A stretch of 35,871 bases of DNA from Gammaproteobacteria bacterium (lineage in GTDB: Bacteria; Pseudomonadota; Gammaproteobacteria; Chromatiales; Chromatiaceae): contig JAJRWL010000150.1 in the NCBI GenBank assembly GCA_024276875.1, positions 1-35,871 of the forward strand. The letters run 5' to 3'. Of this stretch, positions 1-8,715 are shown one piece after another (the stretch's first letter is position 1; each line of letters opens with the position of its first letter). The position numbers and the translations under genes are program-made. The notes under the pieces are model-generated. The model made no database searches. It was not told the origin of the DNA and saw only the letters and a list, made by a program, of their open reading frames with translations.

Positions 1-2272
1 CCGCCCAATTTAATAACGGTGTCTGATCCGTCGCCTGAAAGGGGGTGCGGGAAATCTCTCGCCAATTGCCTGCACCGTGGCACTGAGCCGCGCAGTAGGG
101 GTCAACACTGTTACTGATCAGGATGGATTCATTACTGGCAGCCAGGGTGACATTGCTCGGATTGGGTGTGCCCGGCGGATTGGGAAGCGGGCCAAAGGCG
201 GTATTCCAGAACCAGAGGCGGATCGGGGTGTAACCCACCAGTTCACCCGTGCGAATCATGGAGTGATTTTTGGTGCCATGGGGATTGTGGCAAGTGATGC
301 AGGTCAGGCGGCTATTAAAGGTCGTGCCCCAATCGGCCTTTATCAGGTCAGGAATATGGCTGAGATGCTTGTAGTGCAGACTGCCGCCCGCCGCCAGATC
401 ATAAAAATTAGAGTTAGTGGCCGCCGGATCGGTAAAGGCGGTGGTGATATCACCATGACAACCGGAACGCAGACAGAGCAGGAAGTCCGTGGTTTGCACT
501 CCGCCGCCAATACGTGGCATCTTCAAGGGGGCTGAACCGGCAAAGAAGCGCATCCGGTAGCTTGTGCCGTACTCATTTGAATCGCAGCCATCGCTGCAAT
601 CAAAGGTGCGGGCATTTCCATCAATATGCAGTTTTATGCTTTGGTGACAATAGGTGCAGCTCTTGTCCGGCCCTGGTTTGATGCCCCCCGTGGCGGGGAG
701 GGTCGTGCTGCTGGGTGTGCCATGGCCGGTCTTATAAAACCCCCAACCCACACCATAGTTAAATGCTTCTGTCTCATTACCAATCGTCATTGGTGCAGTA
801 ACATCAATGCCCCTGTCTACTAGCACGATGTGGGAGGGATCATTGTCATGACAGCCGGCACACCACTTCTCTTTGCCTGGCTTGAAGTTGTAGTCAGCAT
901 CATAGATGCCCTCTGAGTGCCAATTGTCCTTGGCGCCCACCGAGCCATCCACCGAATCCACCCCGTTATAGTCCCCACCCGGACTATGACAGCTGGCACA
1001 GATGCTGGTCTCAGCCAGACTGATCTTGCCATCCGCATTGGTGTCATCCGCCGCATAGACACCATCCTTCCTGAAGGTCGGCATGTTATCGGTATCATGG
1101 CAGTAACTACAGTAGATGCCGGGGCCGCGCAGGTCATCATCACCTGCACCGGCCGGTTTAGTGGTCTCCCAAGTCGCACCATTGGTCGTCCAGCTCTCAG
1201 TGTGGGTGGTATGCGGAATGACAGAACCAAACCCTCGACTGGTTTTGGTGCTGCCATTGGGAAAGTAGGGATAGGTGCCATCTGGGTCATAGATCGTGCC
1301 CTCTTCGTGGCCATGGCACTCAATACAGAGGGTGACATTGGTATTACCTTTACCATGGCCAAAACCACCGATATGTTGATGGCATTTATCGGTGCAGTTC
1401 TCACCCGCTGTTCCGTTGGGGTCACCCCGGTCAGCATTCATATGCAACTGGTCTATCCCTGTACCATCATTCTTAAAATGTGCTGTTTTTGTATGGCAGA
1501 CCTGACAGACACCGTCTAGCGTAACATCACTGTCGGCAAAGGAGTTTGTACCTGTTTGACCAAAGAATTTAACCTGCTTCCAAGTCGTCGTCCCTGGCAC
1601 CTTAATTTGATTCCGAATGACTTTTCCATAAACGACACCATAGGTATCACCTGCTGCAATATAGGCAGTATTGATGATGCCATCCAGGGTCAGCGTGGTC
1701 GCAGTGTTGCTCAACACCCGATAGCTGAGATTTCCCACCGGTACACCACGACGGTCGCGCACATTAATATCTGGAAAGACAACACGACCCGCATGTTCAT
1801 CGACCGTCCAGGTTGCATCGTTGTCAGTTAGGGTGCTAGTGGCTCCGGAGGCAACGGCCTCAAGTACGCCCGTCGCAAGAAAAGATGCCGTGCCAAAGGT
1901 TTGAAATTGGGATTGATTGTGCGGGTCATGACAATCTTTACACTCAACATACCAAGCACCGAAATCCTCTTCACCAATCACCCCACTGGAGTGCGGCACA
2001 CGGTAAGGCGCTAATGCAGGGCCGGTATGGCAACTCCAGCAAAGGTTATTGGCCTCGGTGTTATCCGCTCCCATACCGGGGTTAGGGGTTGAAGACTTCA
2101 GCAAACTACCCGCTGAGCCATGCAGATCATGGCAGCTAAGGCAGCCGATATTAGGAAGTATGGGATTGGCAGGCTCATGAGGGAAATCCAAGCCATGAAC
2201 AATAGAGGCCATGAAGGCTAAAAATATAGCCAAAGATAGGCTTTTTATAGATATTCTTGCTTTTGCTACCAT
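1..2272 (-). CDS. Exported multiheme cytochrome c, 3' end beyond the left edge
   Basis: The minus strand is open without a stop from an ATG at 2272 to the window edge: 757 codons, with the C-terminus missing. The N-terminus is a signal peptide: basic MVAKAR, a hydrophobic stretch, then a likely cleavage after IVHG near residue 27. Ten CXXCH heme motifs start at residues 44, 78, 111, 256, 316, 388, 425, 471, 539 and 658. Three have longer spacing: CX3CH at 293 and 727 and CX4CH at 600. Thirteen covalently bound hemes are therefore possible in the visible part, in the periplasm or at the cell surface. Residues about 130-230 lack heme motifs and may be a beta-rich spacer domain. Mixed CX2CH/CX4CH spacing is known from Geobacter-type respiratory multiheme cytochromes. 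The electron partner cannot be told from sequence. A GAGG about 13 nt upstream is a distant ribosome-binding site, so the start is likely but not certain. Confidence 0.93.
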   Translation of the reverse strand, partial: MVAKARISIKSLSLAIFLAFMASIVHGLDFPHEPANPILPNIGCLSCHDLHGSAGSLLKSSTPNPGMGADNTEANNLCWSCHTGPALAPYRVPHSSGVIGEEDFGAWYVECKDCHDPHNQSQFQTFGTASFLATGVLEAVASGATSTLTDNDATWTVDEHAGRVVFPDINVRDRRGVPVGNLSYRVLSNTATTLTLDGIINTAYIAAGDTYGVVYGKVIRNQIKVPGTTTWKQVKFFGQTGTNSFADSDVTLDGVCQVCHTKTAHFKNDGTGIDQLHMNADRGDPNGTAGENCTDKCHQHIGGFGHGKGNTNVTLCIECHGHEEGTIYDPDGTYPYFPNGSTKTSRGFGSVIPHTTHTESWTTNGATWETTKPAGAGDDDLRGPGIYCSYCHDTDNMPTFRKDGVYAADDTNADGKISLAETSICASCHSPGGDYNGVDSVDGSVGAKDNWHSEGIYDADYNFKPGKEKWCAGCHDNDPSHIVLVDRGIDVTAPMTIGNETEAFNYGVGWGFYKTGHGTPSSTTLPATGGIKPGPDKSCTYCHQSIKLHIDGNARTFDCSDGCDSNEYGTSYRMRFFAGSAPLKMPRIGGGVQTTDFLLCLRSGCHGDITTAFTDPAATNSNFYDLAAGGSLHYKHLSHIPDLIKADWGTTFNSRLTCITCHNPHGTKNHSMIRTGELVGYTPIRLWFWNTAFGPLPNPPGTPNPSNVTLAASNESILISNSVDPYCAAQCHGAGNWREISRTPFQATDQTPLLNWA

Positions 2273-3021
2273 AGCTAAAAACCAACCTCACTATATTTAT
2301 GGTTGAACCTCCGGTGCATGCAAATACCACAACCCGAAAAAATAAGAGAGACTATCTACTGATCAAATAGCTCAACCACAATAATTGATTTACTTACAAT
2401 TCAATTTTTAATCCATCAGCTAACTCTTTAGCTCTAATTATTTGCTGGCACTCCATTCAAAATAAAATCGCACCCATAATCTGACCGTAGCCATTATTTC
2501 ACTGCTCCACAGGTTCTAAATCGGTCAAACAACAGAAATCTTTAACATCACCAGTCTATTAATTCATACGGTTTAAATCTTATTCATCCACCCCCCGTAA
2601 GAGCACGCTAAAAACCACAATAAAAAAGCCTGCCAGAACAATGCCATATAAGGAAAATAAACATGGACTTGCTGCAGCGGTGTTTTAATCTACATTAATG
2701 GTTTAAATTAACATCAGTGAAAATTGTTGAACTGGAAAACACCAGCACAAGTTTTTGCAAAAAAATGTGGCGTGAAATTGGTTGATGATGCAATTGCTAC
2801 CTGAACGCGGGAAAAAACTGTGGATAAACAGACAAATAAAAAAAATTCTCAGAGTTAATAATTTAAAAGAAATGACTCCAGGAGGGCTGGATGGGCATCG
2901 CTATCTATTATCTATAGATGTTGGTGGGGCTAACCTCTACATGCTCATCATTATCGGCTACTATGTGAAATTAGACGCATTAATTTTATTAAATTAATGA
3001 AGTAAGATTGCTGAAAAATAA
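2273..3021. other. AT-rich intergenic region between divergent genes
   Basis: This 750-base stretch separates the minus-strand cytochrome from the plus-strand HD-GYP gene and must carry both promoters. It is clearly AT-richer than the flanking genes. The 71-codon open frame at 2782-2997 has no recognisable domain and I do not regard it as a gene. A single perfect DnaA-box sequence, TGTGGATAA, lies at 2819-2827. I saw no convincing -35/-10 pair, riboswitch or RNA gene. Confidence 0.6.
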
Positions 3022-4275
3022 ATGCCTAAAAACCACATAAAACCCAGTCAACTTTGCATCGGTCTGTATATTCAGCTAGATCTATCCTGGATACAGCACT
3101 CATTTATTTCGAGTAACTTCAAAATAAAAAATGAAAAACAACTGGCAGATTTAAAAAAGCTGAAGCTATCTGGCATTAGATATGACCCTTCCCGCAGTGA
3201 TGTTGAGCCACTATCTCTTACACAAAAAGTAGCCGCTGATCCTAATGCTGAAGCTAAAATATCAACTCAATTAGAGGCCAGAAAACAAAAGGCAAAACAG
3301 GCACGCATCAAAAAAATGGCAGCGAGGACACAAAGCCTAAACCGCTGTGAAAAAGCCTATACAGAGACCGCCTCTACACTACGAAATGTGATGCGCAACA
3401 TCATGTCACAACCTAAAGCGGCTATTGAGGAAGCTGAAGTAATGGTTTCAGGCATGGTGGGGTCTCTGATGCAAGATCAGGAAGCCACTATGCATTTGGT
3501 TAATATGAAGGGAAAGAATGAAAATACCTATTTTCACGCCATCAATGTCACCATCCTTGCATTAATGCTAGGTAAGCAGCTGGGGTTAAATAAACAGCAG
3601 ATGGAAGATCTTGGAACGGGCGCATTGTTTCATGACCTTGGATACAGTGAGATTCCAGATAAAATCCTGTTAAAGACAGAACCATTAAATAGGGCTGAAT
3701 TGAATTTTCTTCATATGCACCCAGAATATGGCGCACGTCAGGCTAAGCAGATTGGCAGTATTCCACCTGAAGCAATAAAAATCATAGAGCAGCACCACGA
3801 AATGATTGATGGAAGTGGCTATCCAAAAGGATTAAGAGAACATCAAATTTCAGACCTGTCACAAATTGTTGCTATTGTGAATGCCTACGATAATTTATGT
3901 AATCAAAAAGATGCCAGCAAATCTTGCTCACCTTATGAAGCTATTTCCATCCTATTTGCTAGGGAAAAGCACCGATTTAATAAAGAGAAAATAACCTTAT
4001 TTATTTCAAATATGGGGGTCTATCCTCCTGGAACAGTGGTTAAATTATCAGACGAAAGCATTGCCGTTGTTATGTCAATTAACCCAAAAGCACTGCTGAC
4101 ACCAAAAGTGATGCTTTACGACCCAAAAATCCCTAGCTCTGAAGCCTACATTTTGGATCTTTATGAAGCGGGGCTTAAAATTACAGACAGCATTCGTATA
4201 AGTAATTTACCCGAAGAGGTACGCAATTATTTTAATTTGGGTGATGCTGTAAACGTATTTATCGATTCTAATTAG
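3022..4275 (+). CDS. HD-GYP domain protein, probable c-di-GMP phosphodiesterase
   Basis: The 417-residue protein begins with a DUF3391-like N-terminal domain (about residues 5-130). A basic, Lys/Gln/Ala-rich stretch near 80-105 is probably helical. An HD-GYP domain follows at about 165-330. Visible metal and signature residues are H172, the HD pair at 204-205, H231/H233 (HMHPEYG), HHE at 258-260 and DGSGYP at 263-268. The family hydrolyses cyclic di-GMP, so the likely role is lowering this messenger in the cytosol. One deviation is that the usual HDIGK signature reads HDLGY, with Tyr at 208 where Lys is typical. No signal peptide or membrane segment is evident. No good Shine-Dalgarno precedes the ATG, so the exact start is less sure than the function. 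The gene stands alone and converges on the XRE gene. Confidence 0.9.
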   Translation: MPKNHIKPSQLCIGLYIQLDLSWIQHSFISSNFKIKNEKQLADLKKLKLSGIRYDPSRSDVEPLSLTQKVAADPNAEAKISTQLEARKQKAKQARIKKMAARTQSLNRCEKAYTETASTLRNVMRNIMSQPKAAIEEAEVMVSGMVGSLMQDQEATMHLVNMKGKNENTYFHAINVTILALMLGKQLGLNKQQMEDLGTGALFHDLGYSEIPDKILLKTEPLNRAELNFLHMHPEYGARQAKQIGSIPPEAIKIIEQHHEMIDGSGYPKGLREHQISDLSQIVAIVNAYDNLCNQKDASKSCSPYEAISILFAREKHRFNKEKITLFISNMGVYPPGTVVKLSDESIAVVMSINPKALLTPKVMLYDPKIPSSEAYILDLYEAGLKITDSIRISNLPEEVRNYFNLGDAVNVFIDSN

Positions 4276-4293
4276 CAATCTTCGCCCCTAGAT

Positions 4294-4336
4294 GCCTCAG
4301 CCTCCGGTTTCACCAACAAGGTGATCCGGGGCAGGC
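4294..4336. terminator. Shared hairpin terminator between convergent genes
   Basis: GCCT (4294-4297) pairs with AGGC (4333-4336). Inside it CTCCGG pairs with CCGGGG (one G-T wobble) and TCACC with GGTGA around an AACAA loop. A short T-rich tract (TTTAGTTTT) follows on the plus strand. The hairpin lies between the stop of the HD-GYP gene and the stop of the XRE gene, as expected for a bidirectional terminator. Confidence 0.6.
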
Positions 4337-4351
4337 TTTAGTTTTGCGATA

Positions 4352-4705
4352 CTAATTGGAGAGTGTCGTTTGAGAGTAATGTAGAATTTCAGCTCTGATA
4401 CGTGAACGAAAAGGCTCAGGAAGACGAGACCATGCTTCAGCCACCGTACGCGCCTCTGTGTTTATATTGTTGTTGGTCTCTTCTCCAAACATTAACCAAG
4501 AAGGCGTTACTTCAAGCGCAGACGCAATTTCATTAATCTTTCTGGGTCGTAAACTGCGACCATTCTCAATCTTCTGAATAACGGCTTGATTCGTTCCAGC
4601 CTGTGCTGCCAACTGGTCTTGTGTCCAACCCTTCTCTCGTCGCCGGCAACGTAGCCTTTCGCCAAGTGAAAGTGGATAAGTAGGTATCGTGTTAAATTCA
4701 GTCAT
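4352..4705 (-). CDS. XRE-family helix-turn-helix transcriptional regulator
   Basis: The 117-residue protein carries one Cro/C1-type helix-turn-helix domain at about residues 13-68 (LGERLRCRRREKGWTQDQLA, then NQAVIQKIENGRSLRP). A short C-terminal tail has no recognised ligand domain. It is probably a DNA-binding regulator of local or unknown targets. GGGAG 8 nt upstream of the ATG supports the start. No toxin or phage partner gene lies beside it, and the roughly 600 bases upstream hold no gene, so its regulon cannot be inferred from context. The molecular role is secure; the target is unknown. Confidence 0.85.
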   Translation of the reverse strand: MTEFNTIPTYPLSLGERLRCRRREKGWTQDQLAAQAGTNQAVIQKIENGRSLRPRKINEIASALEVTPSWLMFGEETNNNINTEARTVAEAWSRLPEPFRSRIRAEILHYSQTTLSN

Positions 4706-5300
4706 AAATCAACTCCCTCATAGGGATAATCATCTGTTAACCAAGTGTCGTTGTAGCTAGCGGCATAAAAGCAGAGGTTCTTTAGGTTCCTCATACCGCA
4801 GAAAAGCGAGATTAATTAAGACTTAAGCACGTTTAAAAATAAAACTTAGCGCACGGTTTTATTATGATTTGATGGTTCGGCAGGCCACAGCACAGGTATC
4901 ACTTATACAGACATTCTGCCCATTTGATTTAACTTTTCTTGAGCCAATTAAAAACAGCAATGCAGCAATCAAATAAATTAAAAACAATGGGTTAAGCTGT
5001 TTTCAGCGCACCTACATGTGGCTAACATTTGTAGATTTATGAAATAAAAATAATGGCGAGGCTATAATTTCAAAGCGCACAGCACACTAAATAAATTAAG
5101 ATTGCACAAACGGTATTTTATCTGCTTCCCACCACTGTTTGCTGTAGATCTGGGCTATTTTCTATCTGGCAATCTGTGACTGGCATCACATTTTTAGAGG
5201 CATTAAATTAATCAAAAAGGCTCTTTAAAGGAAATAAACGATTAGTTCAATACGGAAATTGCCACTTACATGCTTAAATCTATAAAGATTTTTTTAAGCA
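4706..5300. other. Intergenic region without a recognised gene
   Basis: About 595 AT-rich bases lie upstream of the XRE gene and downstream of the small membrane protein gene. I see no credible open frame or RNA gene. At 5270-5299 TGCTTAAATCT faces a bulged complementary arm ending TTTTTTTAAGCA, forming an AT-rich hairpin just after the membrane protein's stop. It could be a weak terminator for the minus-strand cluster, but no clear U-tract follows. Confidence 0.5.
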
Positions 5301-5639
5301 TCATGCATCTTGGTTATCCGCAGGTTTATGGGTTGAAAAAGTAGCATCACGATCAACTTGGAAGCTTCCAGTAAGAAGTTGACCATTGGATTTTACCATC
5401 CACCATGAGTAGATAGGCGAACCAAGAACAGAGAGCAACAAGCCTGTAACAGCACCAATAATCGTTGCGCCTATGAGCAAATTTAATAGGCCATAGGTTT
5501 TTCCCAAGGATGTTAATAACAGAAGGGGGATTGCAAACAGCCCCGCACAAAACCCCAATAGAACTGTGAATTTAACCAATGAGCCATAGGTCAATCGCAC
5601 TCTGCACTGGCCATATATTTCATTTTTCATAAAAGTCAT
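5301..5639 (-). CDS. Small two-helix inner membrane protein of unknown function
   Basis: I do not recognise the family. The 112-residue protein has a short polar N-terminus and two strongly hydrophobic segments, at about residues 24-45 and 50-75. The second contains a Gly-rich run (LLIGATIIGAVTGLLL), and a polar tail of about 35 residues follows. It is probably an inner membrane hairpin protein. The ATG at 5639 overlaps the TGA of the dihydroorotase gene as TGATG, which suggests translational coupling in the same transcript. A second in-frame Met at residue 4 is an alternative start. Co-transcription with dihydroorotase does not prove a pyrimidine role. Confidence 0.7.
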   Translation of the reverse strand: MTFMKNEIYGQCRVRLTYGSLVKFTVLLGFCAGLFAIPLLLLTSLGKTYGLLNLLIGATIIGAVTGLLLSVLGSPIYSWWMVKSNGQLLTGSFQVDRDATFSTHKPADNQDA

Positions 5640-6973
5640 CAGCGATTATGTGTTAAACGTCGACCCAGTATACGCTCATCCAGCTTGCCCTGATGATAGG
5701 CGAGGTGACCGTTAACAAAGGTAGACTCAATGGTCGAGTGAAAAATTCGCCGTTCTACCGGTGACCAGCCACATTTGTAACGTACATTCTCTCGTTCAAC
5801 ACGTTCACGCTTGTCCAGGTCAACCAAAACCAAATCAGCCAAATAACCTTCACGGATATAACCACGCTCTGGAATATTAAACAGCCTTGCTGGGCCATGA
5901 CTGATCTTTTCTACAATCAGCTCCAGTGACAACAGCTTGTCATGATACATCTCCAACACCATCGGCAGCGCATATTGCACCAAAGGTAGTCCAGCAGGGG
6001 CATTGAAGTAGCTGTTACACTTCTCATCCAGCGTATGTGGAGCATGATCGGTAGCAATCACATCAATACGACCATCTATTAACGCCTGACGAATGGCATC
6101 CCGATCCATACGTGTTTTGATGGCAGGGTTACACTTAATAAAGGTCTGCTTTTGCTCATAGTCTGAATCATCAAAATAGAGGTGATGCACACAGGCCTCA
6201 GCAGTGATCCGTTTATTATCCAACGGCCCTTTTTGGAACAGCTTCATCTCCCGCGCTGTTGTAAGGTGCAACACATGCAGGCGAGTTCCATGCCGTTTTG
6301 CAAGGTCAACCGCAAAGGATGATGAACGAAAACAGGCCTCTTCACTGCGAATTTCAGGATGCGACTCCATCGGCACATCTTCACCAAACTGCTCCCGAAA
6401 GGATTGCTCATTGGCCAGGATGGTGGGGGTATCTTCACAGTGGGTGGCAACCAGTATGGGGGCATCACGGAAGATGGCCTCCAGTGCCGTTTCGCTATCC
6501 ACCAGCATGTTGCCGGTAGAGGCCCCCATAAACACCTTGATGCCACAAGCCTGTTTGGGGTTTAGCGCCCGAATGACATCAATATTGTCATTGGTGGCTC
6601 CCAGGTAGAAGGCATAATTGGCCAATGATTTTTTAGCCGCCAGGGCATATTTATCTTCCAATGCCTCAAGTGTGACCGTCAGCGGATGGGTATTGGGCAT
6701 ATCCATAAAACTGGTAATACCACCCGCCACCGCCGCCCGAGACTCTGTGTAAAGATCCCCTTTATGCGTTGCCCCTGGCTCACGAAAGTGAACCTGATCA
6801 TCAATCATGCCAGGCATCAAAACCTTATCAGCCGCATCAATGATAATATCCGCCGGTTTGGCACTGAGATTGCTGCCAATCTGTTCAATCCGCCCATTGC
6901 GAATCCAGACATCCTCTTCCGTAATTCGCCCATCATTGATCATGCGCGCATTGAGTATCAGAGCATCTTTCAT
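5639..6973 (-). CDS. pyrC: Dihydroorotase (class I-like amidohydrolase)
   Basis: The 444-residue protein catalyses the reversible ring closure of carbamoyl-aspartate to dihydroorotate in pyrimidine synthesis, in the cytosol. It has an amidohydrolase beta-sandwich start (LILNARMINDGRI), the substrate-loop motif HFREPGATHKGD near 62-73, MDMPNT, GIKVFMG with the probable carboxylated Lys, the metal-ligand regions ATHCED and LHVLHL, and the catalytic-Asp motif IDVIATDHAPHT. The usual DxHxH motif reads D58-D-Q-V-H62, so the first His is replaced by Gln. As I recall, a Bacteroidetes-type dihydroorotase subgroup shares this DDQVHFREPG motif. It is third in the hisI-gloB-pyrC cluster, 9 nt after gloB. 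A hydantoinase or allantoinase is possible but less likely given FREPG and ATDHAPH. Confidence 0.85.
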   Translation of the reverse strand: MKDALILNARMINDGRITEEDVWIRNGRIEQIGSNLSAKPADIIIDAADKVLMPGMIDDQVHFREPGATHKGDLYTESRAAVAGGITSFMDMPNTHPLTVTLEALEDKYALAAKKSLANYAFYLGATNDNIDVIRALNPKQACGIKVFMGASTGNMLVDSETALEAIFRDAPILVATHCEDTPTILANEQSFREQFGEDVPMESHPEIRSEEACFRSSSFAVDLAKRHGTRLHVLHLTTAREMKLFQKGPLDNKRITAEACVHHLYFDDSDYEQKQTFIKCNPAIKTRMDRDAIRQALIDGRIDVIATDHAPHTLDEKCNSYFNAPAGLPLVQYALPMVLEMYHDKLLSLELIVEKISHGPARLFNIPERGYIREGYLADLVLVDLDKRERVERENVRYKCGWSPVERRIFHSTIESTFVNGHLAYHQGKLDERILGRRLTHNR

Positions 6974-6982
6974 AAGATTACC

Positions 6983-7762
6983 TTAGTCGTAGTCACGGTC
7001 TTTCCATCTGCGTAGTGCTGTAAATATAGCGGCATTATTACTTAAAGGCATTGCTGCCCACTTTTCTGCTGCGGCAACCACTGCGGGTATCTGGGTGCGC
7101 AAAAAAGGGTTGCTTTCCAGTTCCAGCGAAAGCCGTGATGGAACCGTTGGTTTACCCTGCTGACGCGCTATTTGCGTTGCTTTTTGACGTGCTTTTATCG
7201 CCCGGTTTCCAGGCTCTACCCAGAGCGCAAAGCCCAAATTATCTTCTGTATATTCATGAGCACAATAGAGGAGGGTCTCTTCAGGCAGCTTGGCAATACG
7301 CTGTAGCGACGCTGCCATCTGCTCCATCGTGCCATCAAACACCCGCCCACAACCACCTGCAAAAACAATATCACCACAAAATAACACGCCATCCCCCAAA
7401 TAGGCGATATGACCTGCGGTATGGCCTGGCATATCAAGCACCTTGAGACGATCACCCCGCCAGGGCAGCTCAACTTCAGCCCCTTCAACCAGTGAATCTG
7501 TTATCCCAGGGATCGATTCATGTGCCGAACCATACACCTTAGCATGAGGAAATCGCCCCTTTAGCTGACGAATACCCCCCGTATGATCGCCGTGATGATG
7601 GGTAATTAAAATAGTACCCAGGCTCAGCTGCTCATGCTGCAAATACGCCAGTACAGGCGCGGCATCGCCAGGGTCAACTACGGCCACCTCTGGGCTGCAT
7701 TCGCGCTTAAGCAACCAGATGTAGTTATCATCAAATGCGGGGATAGGGACAATATCAAACAT
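6983..7762 (-). CDS. gloB: Hydroxyacylglutathione hydrolase (glyoxalase II)
   Basis: The 259-residue metallo-beta-lactamase-fold enzyme hydrolyses S-lactoylglutathione to lactate and glutathione, the second step of methylglyoxal detoxification. It starts with the family hallmark (VPIPAFDDNYIWLL). The dinuclear metal motif THHHGDH is at residues 54-60. PGHTAGH, a metal-ligand Asp in LFCGD, and the late CAHEYTEDNLGFA segment typical of glyoxalase II follow. The length is normal. It begins 5 nt after the hisI stop and ends 9 nt before pyrC, so it is probably co-transcribed with both. The pairing with biosynthetic genes has no obvious metabolic logic. Confidence 0.95.
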   Translation of the reverse strand: MFDIVPIPAFDDNYIWLLKRECSPEVAVVDPGDAAPVLAYLQHEQLSLGTILITHHHGDHTGGIRQLKGRFPHAKVYGSAHESIPGITDSLVEGAEVELPWRGDRLKVLDMPGHTAGHIAYLGDGVLFCGDIVFAGGCGRVFDGTMEQMAASLQRIAKLPEETLLYCAHEYTEDNLGFALWVEPGNRAIKARQKATQIARQQGKPTVPSRLSLELESNPFLRTQIPAVVAAAEKWAAMPLSNNAAIFTALRRWKDRDYD

Positions 7763-7767
7763 GATTT

Positions 7768-8193
7768 TTATTTATAAAGCTCTTTGGGGTCGATAAGTGG
7801 CTCGCTGATCACCTCTAAACGATCACCTCTTATCGCATTATAAAAACAGCTGCGCCGACCCGAGTGACAAGCCGGCCCCGTTTGATCAACCTGCAACAGG
7901 ATGGTGTCACCATCGCAATCCAACAGCATATCTTTGAGTATCTGCACCTGTCCGGAGGATTCACCCTTGCGCCAAAGTTTTTGCCGCGAACGAGACCAAT
8001 AGCAGACGCGACCTGTCTCCAGCGTCTCCGCCAATGACGCTCTGTTCATCCAGGCCATCATCAACACTTCACCCGTATCCTGCTGCTGAGCAATAGCAGG
8101 CAACAGGCCATCCTGGTTAAAGGGTAATGTTTTCACAGCCTCAGCCCACGACAGGCTCTCTCCCTTTTTAAAGGATTCCGTCTCTTTCAGCAT
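7768..8193 (-). CDS. hisI: Phosphoribosyl-AMP cyclohydrolase
   Basis: The 141-residue cytosolic enzyme opens the adenine ring of phosphoribosyl-AMP in histidine synthesis. Visible signatures are MAWMNRASL, YWSRSRQKLWRKGESSGQ, the metal-binding DCDGDT, and GPACHSGRRSCF with the zinc cysteines. It is a stand-alone HisI without the fused HisE pyrophosphohydrolase domain, as is common in proteobacteria. It is separated from any other his gene here and heads the gloB-pyrC cluster. Its promoter must lie in the 92-base gap shared with divergent fur. Confidence 0.96.
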   Translation of the reverse strand: MLKETESFKKGESLSWAEAVKTLPFNQDGLLPAIAQQQDTGEVLMMAWMNRASLAETLETGRVCYWSRSRQKLWRKGESSGQVQILKDMLLDCDGDTILLQVDQTGPACHSGRRSCFYNAIRGDRLEVISEPLIDPKELYK

Positions 8194-8285
8194 AGCATTC
8201 CTCTCAAAATTAAATTATTCCCCGATGGTACATTCTATCCCGATCAGTGATGTTTTTGCCCCCCACACAGAGTAGAATTTAAACC

Positions 8286-8711
8286 GTGACTAACTATTCC
8301 GACAAACTAAAGCGTGCAGGGCTTAAGATTACATTTCCTCGGATCAAAATCCTGGAGATGTTTGAGTCGCACTCGAATCAACACCACACGGCTGAGGGTC
8401 TCTACAAGCTGCTTTTACAGCAAGGAGGAGAGATTGGCGTAGCCACAATCTACCGAGTGCTCACCCAATGTGAGCAAGCAGGGTTGGTGACACGGCTTCA
8501 GTTTGACGATGGCCCTGCCATGTTTGAGTTAAGCCAAAATGATCATCACGACCACTTTATCTGCACTCGATGCGGACAGGTGGATGAATTCCACGATAAT
8601 ATTATCGAAGCACGGCAGCAAGAAATTGCCGCCGAAGCTGGCTATGAAATCGCAGATCACAGCATGATTCTCTACGGCATCTGTGCAACCTGCCAAAAAC
8701 AGTTGAAATAA
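8286..8711 (+). CDS. fur: Ferric uptake regulator Fur
   Basis: The 141-residue protein is a Fur-family repressor that binds Fe(II) and controls iron uptake and oxidative-stress genes. The N-terminal winged helix spans about residues 1-82 (AGLKITFPRIKILEMF, then GVATIYRVL). The metal-sensing signature HHDHFIC is at 87-93, followed by the Cys pairs C93/C96 and C133/C136 of the structural zinc site. The start is a GTG at 8286, chosen because it gives the usual Fur N-terminal length; no strong ribosome-binding site is visible. Fur rather than Zur or PerR is the best call from overall resemblance. DUF1820 follows after 4 nt. Confidence 0.93.
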   Translation: MTNYSDKLKRAGLKITFPRIKILEMFESHSNQHHTAEGLYKLLLQQGGEIGVATIYRVLTQCEQAGLVTRLQFDDGPAMFELSQNDHHDHFICTRCGQVDEFHDNIIEARQQEIAAEAGYEIADHSMILYGICATCQKQLK

Positions 8712-8715
8712 TCCC

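Noticed and set aside
77-1831. Several plus-strand open frames (77-535, 917-1519, 1556-1831) and the minus-strand frame 820-1437
   Set aside because: They overlap the continuous minus-strand cytochrome frame, which has a signal peptide and 13 heme motifs; they show no domains and have shadow-like composition.
2782-2997. 71-codon plus-strand frame upstream of the HD-GYP gene
   Set aside because: No domain or ribosome-binding site, and low-complexity AT-rich coding; probably chance.
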